Shown one piece after another: positions 51,779 to 60,779 of a stretch of 64,000 bases of DNA; positions within the stretch are counted from its first letter, which is position 1, and every line of letters starts with the position of its first letter. The notes beneath the pieces were generated by a model, which was given only the letters and a program-made list of their open reading frames with translations, searched no databases and was not told the origin of the DNA. Source of the DNA: Candidatus Freyrarchaeum guaymasense (lineage in GTDB: Archaea; Asgardarchaeota; Jordarchaeia; Jordarchaeales; Freyrarchaeaceae); the NCBI GenBank assembly GCA_030587405.1, contig JAUQZD010000043.1:1-64000 (forward strand), written 5' to 3'. Made by a program: the position numbers and the translations under genes.

Positions 51779-53421
51779 TATTTCCCCCTCTCAACCATTC
51801 TAAGGCCCCTCCGCAATCCCTCCCTCAAATTAGGGTTTACCTCCCACAATATTTTCCTTCCCTCCCTCATCCTCAATAGGACGGGCTGCCTTAGCATTTT
51901 TTGAAGCCTGTAAATTTGTTGAAGATACGTTGAAACTGTGGTGGCTTCAACACCCATCATCTCGCTTAGCTTGTCCCGGCTGCAAGCCTCTGCAACTTCC
52001 ACGAGTGTTCTAAGAGCCTTTAAAGCATAATTTGCCCCATCCCTAACTTTCTTTAAGAAACGCAGTATTTCCTCATCCACACTCCCCTTTTTCCTTAGGG
52101 GCGGCCTCCTCGTGTTCGGATCGTAGTCGCTTTTAACCCCGAATAGTCTCACACAAGCGTCATTTACGGTTTTAACATATCCATTATTTGAAACGTATAC
52201 GCACACCTGCATTAAGCTTTCATATCTTGCCTTCAAAGTTTGAACTATGCTAGGGTCATACTCTTCTAACGTGGCGTCGCCAACTCTCACCTCCTCAGCC
52301 CCCTTATAGTAGTCTCTTGGAAGATACAAGAAAATGTCCTTTTCATCGATCTCCAAGCGTGGATTTATAGCCTTTGCTTCATTGGCTATTTCATCCTGGA
52401 GTTCATGGTAGTTTATCATCCCTAAAGCCGCCTTGGAAACTTTCTCGGGTAGTTCCTTTAAATGTGCCACATACGCCTTTTTTGGTAGTTTACGGTAACG
52501 CATCCTGCAAGCAAGCACCCTTACTTCCTCTACCTCTGACCTTATAAACTGGTTAAGAATTTCCGCGTCATCTAAGAAGAAGAGCTCATAGAAGTCGTAA
52601 TCTCCGAGCGCCTTCACCAGCATCTCTAAGGCTAAGCAATTTGCCGCTAGAACCGTTAGGTGAAGGTAAACCTTCTGCATCATCCAGAAGCGGCTTTCAA
52701 GGACGCTTACCGCTGCTCCTATAGCGTCATGTTTAACTTTCAGCGTTAGCTCGTCACCCTCACCCACGTTGAACGACGAGAATATTCTGTCATCGTAGCT
52801 TTGAGGGACACCTGTATAGTACGCGTCTCTTTTCAGATAGTCGAGACGGTCTGCATCCAGCGCTCCATTGACAAGCTGCGCTATGTATTTCGGCTTAAAC
52901 TCGCCTGTTATTATTCTCACAATTTTCCTTCTGTCAGACCTGCTGTACCCCTCCTCTTGCAACGCCTCCTTTAGTGAAGGCACTTCTCCTTCTGCTTCAG
53001 GATGCCTTTCGATATATTTCTCATAGCATACGCCTTCAAGTACCTCCCCCACGAACTTCTCGTGTGGTGGGATTATGTCAGGGTAGAACCGACGGAAAAA
53101 GTCGGATACTACATGACTGAAGACTGGTGTTGCTGCGTCATGGAGCAACGCAGCAACTCTAACAAGCCTTAACTCCTCCTCATCTACCGGTAACTTTGAA
53201 GCACTTATTATCCGATCGACGCATGCCCTTACTCCTAAGCTATGCTGGAATCTGGTATGCTCTGCACCTGGGTAAACTAAGAAAGCAAAATCCAGCTGCT
53301 TTATCCCTCTTAACCGTTGCATTTCAAAGGTGTCAAGTATTCTCCTGTCCTCAGCTGTAAGGAACACGTCCCCCCAGATAACATCCCGTACTTTCCATGA
53401 TTCTCGATGCAAACAATTCAC
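51778..53421 (-). CDS. Second HD phosphohydrolase with C-terminal HTH-like region
   Basis: A 547-residue HD protein. Signature parts are RFQHSLGVRACVDRI, ALLHDAATPVFSHVV (HDA in place of HDV/IG) and DADRLDYLKRDAYYTG. The C-terminal ~60 residues (LSEMMGVEATTVSTYLQQI) look like a helix-turn-helix, unusual for dNTPases, so it may bind DNA or regulate its own operon. It overlaps the 388-residue gene upstream by four bases. Activity on dNTPs is inferred from the family only. Confidence 0.8.
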   Translation of the reverse strand: MNCLHRESWKVRDVIWGDVFLTAEDRRILDTFEMQRLRGIKQLDFAFLVYPGAEHTRFQHSLGVRACVDRIISASKLPVDEEELRLVRVAALLHDAATPVFSHVVSDFFRRFYPDIIPPHEKFVGEVLEGVCYEKYIERHPEAEGEVPSLKEALQEEGYSRSDRRKIVRIITGEFKPKYIAQLVNGALDADRLDYLKRDAYYTGVPQSYDDRIFSSFNVGEGDELTLKVKHDAIGAAVSVLESRFWMMQKVYLHLTVLAANCLALEMLVKALGDYDFYELFFLDDAEILNQFIRSEVEEVRVLACRMRYRKLPKKAYVAHLKELPEKVSKAALGMINYHELQDEIANEAKAINPRLEIDEKDIFLYLPRDYYKGAEEVRVGDATLEEYDPSIVQTLKARYESLMQVCVYVSNNGYVKTVNDACVRLFGVKSDYDPNTRRPPLRKKGSVDEEILRFLKKVRDGANYALKALRTLVEVAEACSRDKLSEMMGVEATTVSTYLQQIYRLQKMLRQPVLLRMREGRKILWEVNPNLREGLRRGLRMVERGK

Positions 53422-54584
53422 CTAAAATAAACGTAGTCATCCATCAATAATTGACTAAAAACTGCATTTTGACGGTGGGTTTGGAGCAAGCGCCTTCTAT
53501 ACTCTTCAACGTAGTTTTTCATTTTGTTCCAGTAGAACGTTGCTTTTCTCCTATTCGCTAGGTTATAAGCGGCGCCATCAACCAGGTACGTTCTAGCAGT
53601 TGGTTGGTATGTTTTAATGTTCTTTCCCTTTTTCTTCTCCATTAGCCCCCTCTCGCATAGTATTTCCAAGTGGACTTTACACGTCTTCAATATTGCCTGC
53701 TTCCTTGCAGCATACTCCTTTCTCTCTTCTACCTTAAACTCTTTAACCCCCGCCAGTTTTTCGTAATAGCTCGTCCTTGAAAATGCTGTGCCCGCTACGT
53801 CCTCTAAGGTTGGAAGGCAACTTGTAACCATTAGAAACATGTTAGCTGCTTCTAGGTACGGGAAAGCGTAACTTTGCCCGTCCTTCATGTCGTCTCCATC
53901 TAAACCATGCCCGGAGAGACGGGGAAGGGTCACGTCATCCAACTCTACTTTTAATGATTCTTTCATACGCATTGCAGGATTTGCTACCCTCCTAAACCTG
54001 CTTCCTTTTTTGTACCTGTATAAATTGTAGGCTAGAGAATTATACACTATGGTGTCTCCTTTTATGAACGCTTCAAACGGTATGTTTCTTCTTCCCCAAG
54101 CGTCCTCCGTTATGTTAAACAAAAACATGTAAGCCGTATTAATTAGGTTCCTGTCCGCTTTCTGAGAGAAGGCTAACAGCTCTTGGAGAAGCTCTGCTAG
54201 CTTTTCTGCACGGGGAATCCCTTTGCTCTTAACGTAGTTATACCCGCGCCATGTTAATAGGACGTGCTCGCTTGAATTTAATGTTTGAATGTGTATAAGC
54301 TTCTCGTTGGCTGCGAATCCTAAAGCCCTTGGGAAATTAGCATCTTCAGGTCCAAAGTAGTCTATGACGAGATAGTCTCTCTCCTTTAGCACTAAACTGT
54401 CAAGGATACAGAGAACCTTGGCTAAGGTGGTTCTACCCTTAAGGGCACCGTCTGGACGATGAGCTAGCAGGAAAACTATCTTATCATGTGGTTGCTTGAG
54501 AATGTGCTTCTTGGCCTTAATTTCTTTTCCAGCTTTTTTAGCTAGTTCACGGAGAAACGCTAAGGTTGCCCTGATGTTTATCAA
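53418..54584 (-). CDS. Unknown protein heading the HD operon
   Basis: A 388-residue basic protein without a recognised family. The N-terminal part contains KGRTTLAKVLCILDSLVLK and a DYFGPEDANFPRALGF segment resembling a small alpha/beta substrate or toxin-type domain. The C-terminal third is charged and helical, with a winged-helix-like HLEILCERGLMEKKKGKNIK followed by YQPTARTY. The TTG start (54584) and the four-base overlap with the HD gene indicate co-translation of all three proteins. Confidence 0.65.
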   Translation of the reverse strand: MINIRATLAFLRELAKKAGKEIKAKKHILKQPHDKIVFLLAHRPDGALKGRTTLAKVLCILDSLVLKERDYLVIDYFGPEDANFPRALGFAANEKLIHIQTLNSSEHVLLTWRGYNYVKSKGIPRAEKLAELLQELLAFSQKADRNLINTAYMFLFNITEDAWGRRNIPFEAFIKGDTIVYNSLAYNLYRYKKGSRFRRVANPAMRMKESLKVELDDVTLPRLSGHGLDGDDMKDGQSYAFPYLEAANMFLMVTSCLPTLEDVAGTAFSRTSYYEKLAGVKEFKVEERKEYAARKQAILKTCKVHLEILCERGLMEKKKGKNIKTYQPTARTYLVDGAAYNLANRRKATFYWNKMKNYVEEYRRRLLQTHRQNAVFSQLLMDDYVYFR

Positions 54585-54777
54585 CGTGACCGTCCCCTCT
54601 CTCCCTAAAAACGGGAGATCTTCGAACTTTTAACTTTTTCCTTAGAATAAACATTGTTTTTGACCATTATTTGACTGTTCGCTCTTTCCTCTTTTTAGGA
54701 AGCCCTTCCCCTGTTTTCTGAAACGTAATATTTTAAGGACGACTTACTCTCTTATTTAACACCAGCTGGTGGTATGC

Positions 54778-55896
54778 ATGTCCCTTAAACTATTAGGATT
54801 CCTCGTTAATCCCATTGCCGGAATAGGAGGTAAATACGGATTTAAAGGGTCAGATGATCCTGAACTCGTTAAAGTTGCGCTTAAGAGGGGTGCTAAACTA
54901 GTCTCCCTTGAGCGTGCCGAGAGAGCATTAAATGTTTTAAGCTCTGTAGGGTCTGCAATATGCTTGGTGTGCCCTCCTGGAATTATGGGGGCTGCTATAG
55001 CGGAAAAACACGGCTTTCACACGCATGTTCTTTCGTTAAATATTTCTGAGCCAACTACACCCCAAGATACTATTAACGCTGCCCGTCTCATGGTTGAAAT
55101 GGACGTGCCTCTTATCCTCTATGCTGGAGGAGACGGAACAACGGTAGATCTTCTAAAGGCCGTCGATAAGGAGGTGCCGATCCTAGGCATTCCCTCGGGC
55201 GTTAAGATATGGTCTGCTACTTTTGCAACGTCTCCCGAGTCGGCTGGACATCTTGCAATACGTTTTCTTTGGGAGGAACTATCTGTAAGGGAGGCGGAGG
55301 TCTTAGATGTTGACGAAGACGCCTTCAGGCAGGGTAAACTTTTAGTTAAGCTGAAAGGATACGCGTTGACTCCTTATGAACCCACCCTTCTTCAAGGTGC
55401 AAAGGTGATGAGTCCCACCGTGCAGGATGAAAGGGACGACCAGTATGCTATCGCCAAGTATGTTAAGGAGCTTCTGGAGCCAGATGTCATCTACATTTTA
55501 GGTCCTGGGTCTACTTGTAAAGCTGTGGCGGACGTTCTAGGCGTGGAAAAAACAGTTCTTGGCGTAGATCTAATTGAGAATGGACGCGTAATAGCTAAGG
55601 ACGTTGACGAGGAGGAAATACTCAGAAAGATCTCGGGAAGGCCTGCAAAGATAATCATCTCTCCTATCGGGCGGCAAGGATACATTTTTGGAAGAGGAAA
55701 CCAGCAAATAAGTAGCGAGGTCATAAAAAGAGTTGGTCTCGAAAACATAATCATAGTGGCTACGCCCTACAAGCTTTCAACCCTCCCCTCCTTAAGGGTT
55801 GACACTGGCGATCCAGAACTGGACAATCAAATGAAAGGTAGATATTTTAAAATTATCACAGGCTACCACCAAGAAGCCGTTAAGAAAATAAAGTAA
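54778..55896 (+). CDS. ATP-NAD kinase-like protein (COG3199)
   Basis: About 372 residues from ATG 54778 (MSLKLLGFLVNPIAGIGG); GTG 54769 is an alternative. The NAD kinase-type signature GGDGTTVDLL near residue 122 and the following ILGIPSGVK are clear. This family (AcoX/PpnK-like) is common in archaea beside or instead of classical NadK; the physiological substrate is uncertain. The C-terminal half includes GPGSTCKAVADVLG, typical of the group. Confidence 0.82.
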   Translation: MSLKLLGFLVNPIAGIGGKYGFKGSDDPELVKVALKRGAKLVSLERAERALNVLSSVGSAICLVCPPGIMGAAIAEKHGFHTHVLSLNISEPTTPQDTINAARLMVEMDVPLILYAGGDGTTVDLLKAVDKEVPILGIPSGVKIWSATFATSPESAGHLAIRFLWEELSVREAEVLDVDEDAFRQGKLLVKLKGYALTPYEPTLLQGAKVMSPTVQDERDDQYAIAKYVKELLEPDVIYILGPGSTCKAVADVLGVEKTVLGVDLIENGRVIAKDVDEEEILRKISGRPAKIIISPIGRQGYIFGRGNQQISSEVIKRVGLENIIIVATPYKLSTLPSLRVDTGDPELDNQMKGRYFKIITGYHQEAVKKIK

Positions 55897-55996
55897 GCAA
55901 CAACTTTTCAGTTCTAGAAAACTTAGTTAGAAGCGTCCCCGTTTTCGAAATGTTTATTTTCGCTTTTTTGCTAAAACCAACTTGGAGGCGCTGGTA

Positions 55997-56170
55997 ATGT
56001 ATCGACGTAAACGATCCTCACATAGACTCATTACGTGTCCTCAATGCGGGTTCACTTTTGACATTAGCTACTCTCGAGCGTTTGCATGTAGCGGCTGTGC
56101 CGCGTCTGCTCTGGGTAACTGCGGCTTCATACGTTGCCCAAAGTGTGGTCACGAATTTCCAAGCTCCTAA
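55997..56170 (+). CDS. Small double zinc-ribbon protein
   Basis: 57 residues from ATG 55997 (MYRRKRSSHRL). Three cysteine pairs are visible: CPQCG, CSGCAAS and CPKCGHEF, with an extra NCGF. The arrangement suits one or two small zinc sites. Function is unknown; such proteins often act in translation or metal handling. The spacing of cysteines and the lack of frame disruption support a real gene. Confidence 0.65.
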   Translation: MYRRKRSSHRLITCPQCGFTFDISYSRAFACSGCAASALGNCGFIRCPKCGHEFPSS

Positions 56171-56205
56171 TTTACGTTGCTTCCTTTGCTTAGGAAAATT
56201 TTGCT

Positions 56206-57414
56206 TTATTCCACGTGTACTCTTAATAGGTCTATATCACCTGGCTCTCCAGGTATCCTCGTCTTGAGTATTTCAAGGAACTCTCTAACAGACCTTCTGA
56301 TATCCTTAGATTGTGTAATGTACCTTCCCACTATAAGTATGTGAGCTCCAGCATTTAGCGCTTCTTCAGCAGTCTCCGGCACTATCCCTCCTGCTACAGC
56401 AAAGAGCATTTTATGGCCTTTAAATTCCTGATTAATTTCCTTTATTAACTCCCACCTCGACCTCCTACCAGATGCCTCAGTGTCTATTGCCCTGTGAATT
56501 ATTACCACGTCTGGTAGTCTCTTAAGTGATTTAAGTTTTGTTATCGGGTCGTCCACCTCCATCATATCTAGGAAGGCGTAGACCCCCATACGCTTCGCTT
56601 CATAGATAAATTTGTCAATTGCCTCTTTTGAAGCTAGTCCGGAGGCAACAACACCATCTGCGGTTTCCTCGTAGGCTAGGTCTACTTCGACTTGCGCTGT
56701 ATCCAGCGTTTTTAAGTCTGCTACTATGAACGTGTCTGGGGCAAGCTCTCTAAGCTTGCTAACGACGCTTACTCCATGCTTCTTTATTAACGGCGTTCCC
56801 GCTTCTAATATGATCATGTCGCTTTTAGGAACTTCCCTAACTACGCGGAGCGCTTGCTCTAGTGACGGGTTATCTAGTGCTATCTGAAGGTAAGGTGGCC
56901 GCCATAATCGTGGCACTCTGAACCCCATTATCGGATGCACCGCCCTATCTTTATCATACATTATTTTCTCTAGAGGCGGGTAGGCTTCTAAAGCACGTTT
57001 TAATGCCAGTTTCGTTGCACTATAATTGTAGTGATATATTTTCCTGTAGTCTTTCGCTTCAGGATGAACAAACACGCTTGCCACTATTACCCAATTTTCA
57101 ACTTTATCCTCTGGAATTATTCCTTCCTCTACAGCATCTGCTACAGCTTTAGCTACAGCTGACTGGGCTGGCCCAAAAATTTTGTTAGCTTGCTCCATGT
57201 TCTTAACGGTTACTTTTGGGATTATCAAAACGTGAGGCTTAGGAGGCAAGTTGGGGCGAATTACACCTAGCAAGGGCGTGTGTCCTTGCGACATATGAGT
57301 TAATCCCTGTGCAAACGCTATGCCGACCGGCCCCATCTTATCTCCTATTATTAAATCTATGTGGGCCACTTCTGCTCCTTTGCCAACCAAAGCTTCCCCA
57401 ATGTAAAACTCCAT
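56206..57414 (-). CDS. Fae-Hps fusion: formaldehyde-activating enzyme and hexulose-6-phosphate synthase
   Basis: 402 residues in two domains. Residues 1-165 are Fae, with the catalytic histidine in [14 protein letters not shown] (H18) and QGHTPLL following. Residues ~170-400 are the TIM-barrel Hps ([38 protein letters not shown]). In archaea lacking the oxidative pentose phosphate pathway this enzyme runs toward ribulose 5-phosphate, releasing formaldehyde captured by the Fae part. It links to Prs (18.3 kb). Confidence 0.93.
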   Translation of the reverse strand: MEFYIGEALVGKGAEVAHIDLIIGDKMGPVGIAFAQGLTHMSQGHTPLLGVIRPNLPPKPHVLIIPKVTVKNMEQANKIFGPAQSAVAKAVADAVEEGIIPEDKVENWVIVASVFVHPEAKDYRKIYHYNYSATKLALKRALEAYPPLEKIMYDKDRAVHPIMGFRVPRLWRPPYLQIALDNPSLEQALRVVREVPKSDMIILEAGTPLIKKHGVSVVSKLRELAPDTFIVADLKTLDTAQVEVDLAYEETADGVVASGLASKEAIDKFIYEAKRMGVYAFLDMMEVDDPITKLKSLKRLPDVVIIHRAIDTEASGRRSRWELIKEINQEFKGHKMLFAVAGGIVPETAEEALNAGAHILIVGRYITQSKDIRRSVREFLEILKTRIPGEPGDIDLLRVHVE

Positions 57415-57527
57415 CTCTATTTACCCTCCTTTAGGGGGGTTTCCTTTATGTTCAACATCAAATTTTAACCTTTCCCTCTAAAAAAATCGATTTGAAAGAA
57501 CCATGTCTCCTCTGTTTTCCTCTTTTG

Positions 57528-58400
57528 TCAGTAAAAGTTGTAAGCCTCCTCATCACTTTTATCTTTGCTTCTGAACAGCTTCTTCCTCCTTAAACTTAGG
57601 CTTTTCACCCATTTTTCATGGGCGGAATCTAAGCTCTCTGCTTGTAGTATGAATTCAACGTAGTTTAAATGCTGTTTAATACAATCCTTAAATATCTCTT
57701 CGGGCATCTTGTCTATGTCGTAGATGCTTGAAAGAATCAAAAGGCTCTCTAAAGGTGGACGCCAATAATGGTATATGTACTTAATTTTAACTTTTCTTCC
57801 TCCTAAATTTTGCCTAAATGCCCGCACTCTCCCTCGAGATAAAATGCATACACTCGAATAGTCATTAACATTAACTATGATCTTGCGGGAAATGGAACTC
57901 TTATTATTTGCATCCAAACATTTTTTAATTATATGTTTCCACTCGTCCAAAAACAGTTTTCCTGTGACTTTGCATTTAAACTCAAGATATAACTGCTCTT
58001 CTAAAAGTTGGTTTGCTTCTTTGTGTTTCTGTGCTTCTTCATAGCAGTATAAATCAAACGCTTTTTCCTTAAACCTTTTTCTTAGCGCATTAAGCATGGG
58101 GGAGAACCATCTTCTCGTTGCATGAACTACTGGTTCACTACTTTCCGTTAAGGACGCATAATCCTGCCATACTTCATCTTCATCAATTTCACCCTTCAGG
58201 AACAGCCTTAACGTTTCGTTTAACTCTTCTGGTAAGTTCAAGAAAAATGCGTCAAAGAATAATTCAGAGATCGTTGAACTTGCATGTTTGCTCGCTGTTA
58301 AGAACCCTGGGACTACTAGGATTACTATCTTCTTTTCTTTGTTTAACATCGTTTTCTTGCTTGTAAACACTTTTCTTCCCTCACGGGCAAGTTTAACCAT
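57528..58400 (-). CDS. Unknown 290-residue protein
   Basis: A basic, mostly helical protein with an N-terminal strand KKIVILVVPGFLTASKHASS that recalls a Rossmann-like first strand, and an RGRVRAFRQNLGGRKVKIKY basic stretch near the C-terminus. No family is recognised. It stands alone, divergent from another unknown gene at 58593, with a 192-base spacer. Codon use matches neighbours, so I see no sign of transfer. Confidence 0.6.
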   Translation of the reverse strand: MVKLAREGRKVFTSKKTMLNKEKKIVILVVPGFLTASKHASSTISELFFDAFFLNLPEELNETLRLFLKGEIDEDEVWQDYASLTESSEPVVHATRRWFSPMLNALRKRFKEKAFDLYCYEEAQKHKEANQLLEEQLYLEFKCKVTGKLFLDEWKHIIKKCLDANNKSSISRKIIVNVNDYSSVCILSRGRVRAFRQNLGGRKVKIKYIYHYWRPPLESLLILSSIYDIDKMPEEIFKDCIKQHLNYVEFILQAESLDSAHEKWVKSLSLRRKKLFRSKDKSDEEAYNFY

Positions 58401-58592
58401 CTCTTGCTTTTACATTTTTCTCTTCTAGAAAGCTGGAGTGTGAGTCATTACGTTTCCAACCCATGCTGTTAGATTTAGGTGGAGAGTGAGGGAAAAACGG
58501 AACAATAAGAAAAATAAATAAGCAAGGTGGTGTTAAGAGTCTCTAATGGGTTACTTAAAAAACAAATTCGCCTTTAGTAGCACTAAATAACA

Positions 58593-59198
58593 GTGAATAC
58601 GAACTTCGTATTGGGGTGCTATCCCTTGGGCTCTGGTGAGAGGAAAGAAGTTTTCAGGTTTAGTGTAGACGATGACTTAGATGCGTCTTTTCTTGATGAA
58701 GGATTCGATGCGTTAGAGGAAATTACAGTGCTTGAATTGGAAGAATTAGCTGACGCTTTGCGTTTCCTCTTAGATTTGGAACCGTATACATGCCCTAAGA
58801 GAGGCGTCGATATCCCTTGCATTGTCTGTGAAGACGTGTGCGGCAACGTAGGCTACCAAGAAGTCGAAACAAAGCTCGGGCGGGGGAGAAAAACCATTAA
58901 TAGTTCAATAATTTCTCTCCGTTTCGAGAAACATGACGAAGTTGAACGATATCTAGTTAAAAGGCTGGTGAGGGAGCTTGCTAGAAAGAAGCTTAATGTA
59001 ATAGATACGGAGGAAAGTTATGACGTTACCTTTCTCTTTACGCATGAGGACCGTTGGCGGGCGGATGAAATAATATCTTTCATACTAAATTTATTTGAGA
59101 AAGTGAAAGAGATGATGGCTGAGGCAAAGTCCGTCCTTAACTCATGGATCAGGAAAAAAGTTGAAGAATTCAAGCGAGAGGAAAGAAGGCGGAAATAA
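58593..59198 (+). CDS. Unknown 201-residue protein with CX2C-type cysteines
   Basis: An acidic N-terminal half (SVDDDLDASFLDEGFDALEE) is followed by a cysteine group (YTCPKRGVDIPCIVCEDVC) and a charged, helical C-terminal half ending in a basic coiled coil (KKVEEFKREERRRK). No family is recognised. The GTG 58593 start is uncertain. It faces the GIFT-domain gene convergently. Confidence 0.6.
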   Translation: MNTNFVLGCYPLGSGERKEVFRFSVDDDLDASFLDEGFDALEEITVLELEELADALRFLLDLEPYTCPKRGVDIPCIVCEDVCGNVGYQEVETKLGRGRKTINSSIISLRFEKHDEVERYLVKRLVRELARKKLNVIDTEESYDVTFLFTHEDRWRADEIISFILNLFEKVKEMMAEAKSVLNSWIRKKVEEFKREERRRK

Positions 59199-59248
59199 AG
59201 GTTTAGACCGCTTCTCCTATCAAGAGGATGCTTTCACGAAAATGTCCC

Positions 59249-60436
59249 TCAGAACTCCTCTTCATATTCTTCATATTGTAGCCCTGCTTTCTCTTTAAGC
59301 GCTTTTATACTAGCGATGACTGAACGTATTTCTCCTCGAAGCCTTGATCGTTGTGCAGCATACTCGGCCTTTTCCATTGCCCCCGCCTGATATCTTCTCG
59401 TTATATACTCCAATTGGTCTTTAAGGGACTTAAGTCTGCTTTCGAGCTCTTCTAATTCTTCGATCGCTGTTGGTGGAAGAGTCTCTCTTGTTGTTTCAAA
59501 GGACGGCCTTGTAACGACCACTCCCTCTCTTCCTCTTTGAGATAGCATTCTTGAAGCGAATATTCTAAATTCTTTTACAAAACCATCAAACCGTCTCCGT
59601 AGGTTAACGATTTCCGTAAGGATCTTATCAAGTTCGGGCGTATACGCCGCTACCGCCGGGCGCTGAACGCCTTCAACTGCTTCAGGAATACGTGTTGCTG
59701 CTTCAGTGCTTGGCATGGTTACAGTGGAAATCTCTCTTGTTTCCATTAAGGCTTCTGCTCTTTGGACGCTTATTTTCCTCTTCTCCTTGAGCCAGTTAAA
59801 AATGTTTAACGCTAAAAGTGCATTTTGAGCAGTGTTTAACCCTCCAGCTGTTCTATCTCTAAATATTTCGTAGGACCCTAAGGCTACAACTTTCCCTCTC
59901 CCAAACTCCGCAGCCGCTATAATAGTCGCCTCTGGTGGCTCTGCAGTTTTGCTTGCAAATGCAACTCCTATAGCGTTTCCACCAATAACCTTCAAACCGC
60001 AGCCTGCAGGATAGCATAACTCATTAATGCCTTGAGTAATCGGATGATCCGCAAAACGGGTAATTTTAGGCATGTTACTATGGACAAAGTTCTGCCGTTC
60101 ATCTACAACTTGGTTGTTTTGGAATGAAACGCCAAATTTCTCCGTTATTGTGTTTAGGTTTGTCCTTAACCCTGGATCTCCCCCAGCATGGCTCATAACT
60201 AAAAGGCTACCGCCACGGGCTACAAAATCCACTATAGCATCAACCTCTGCAGGGCTGAACTTGGACTGGTCAGGGCATGGAATCACAAAAATATCAAATT
60301 TTTCAAGTTTATCTTCTGTGATGGGAAATTCCACCAGCCGTATGCATTGGAAGCCTTCCTCCTCCAGTAACCCCTTTAAACCACGGTAGTTTAACGCTAA
60401 GCGTCCTCTCTCCTTTTGTGTCTCGTCAAAAAGCAC
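59249..60436 (-). CDS. GIFT/IFT52-like domain protein with C-terminal coiled coil
   Basis: 395 residues. Residues 1-225 form a flavodoxin-like GIFT domain (LFDETQKERGRLALNYRGL; VDFVARGGSLLVMSHAGGD; GRGKVVALGSYEIF), the fold shared by the bacterial gliding protein GldG and the N-terminus of eukaryotic IFT52. After a linker come coiled-coil segments and a short SHOCT-like helix pair (YITRRYQAGAMEKAEY). Such proteins may bind sugars or act at membranes; no ABC transporter is adjacent. The start is GTG 60436. Confidence 0.7.
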   Translation of the reverse strand: MLFDETQKERGRLALNYRGLKGLLEEEGFQCIRLVEFPITEDKLEKFDIFVIPCPDQSKFSPAEVDAIVDFVARGGSLLVMSHAGGDPGLRTNLNTITEKFGVSFQNNQVVDERQNFVHSNMPKITRFADHPITQGINELCYPAGCGLKVIGGNAIGVAFASKTAEPPEATIIAAAEFGRGKVVALGSYEIFRDRTAGGLNTAQNALLALNIFNWLKEKRKISVQRAEALMETREISTVTMPSTEAATRIPEAVEGVQRPAVAAYTPELDKILTEIVNLRRRFDGFVKEFRIFASRMLSQRGREGVVVTRPSFETTRETLPPTAIEELEELESRLKSLKDQLEYITRRYQAGAMEKAEYAAQRSRLRGEIRSVIASIKALKEKAGLQYEEYEEEF

Positions 60437-60779
60437 TTTCCAATCAAATCCTCTCAGCTTTTTTCCCTCCCATCGGGGTTGCTATGACATCAAAATGCAA
60501 CAGGCTTCTTTAAAACCTATTCTTCTTCTAAGTTTAAAAGTTATCTCATTTCTTCTCCTCGAGAAAACCATTTTAACTCTACTCATCTTTTTTCAAAAAT
60601 CTCTCTAAAGGATAAAGTTATTAATAATGCTCTTAAACAACCAAGAGAGTGAATGCGAAGCTTACATAATTTTATATTGTTCATTTGTTCTAACCGTTAA
60701 CGCCTCAGGGTCCCTTGTTACATAGAACTTATATTTCTCTCTTTATCTTTTTAGATCTCGGAGAAGGGAGGGCGCTTAA
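60437..60779. other. Spacer upstream of the polymerase gene
   Basis: A 343-base divergent spacer. It is pyrimidine-rich near the GIFT gene and carries AT-rich, promoter-like stretches (AAAGTTATTAATAATG). No gene, tRNA or clear repeat is seen. Confidence 0.4.
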
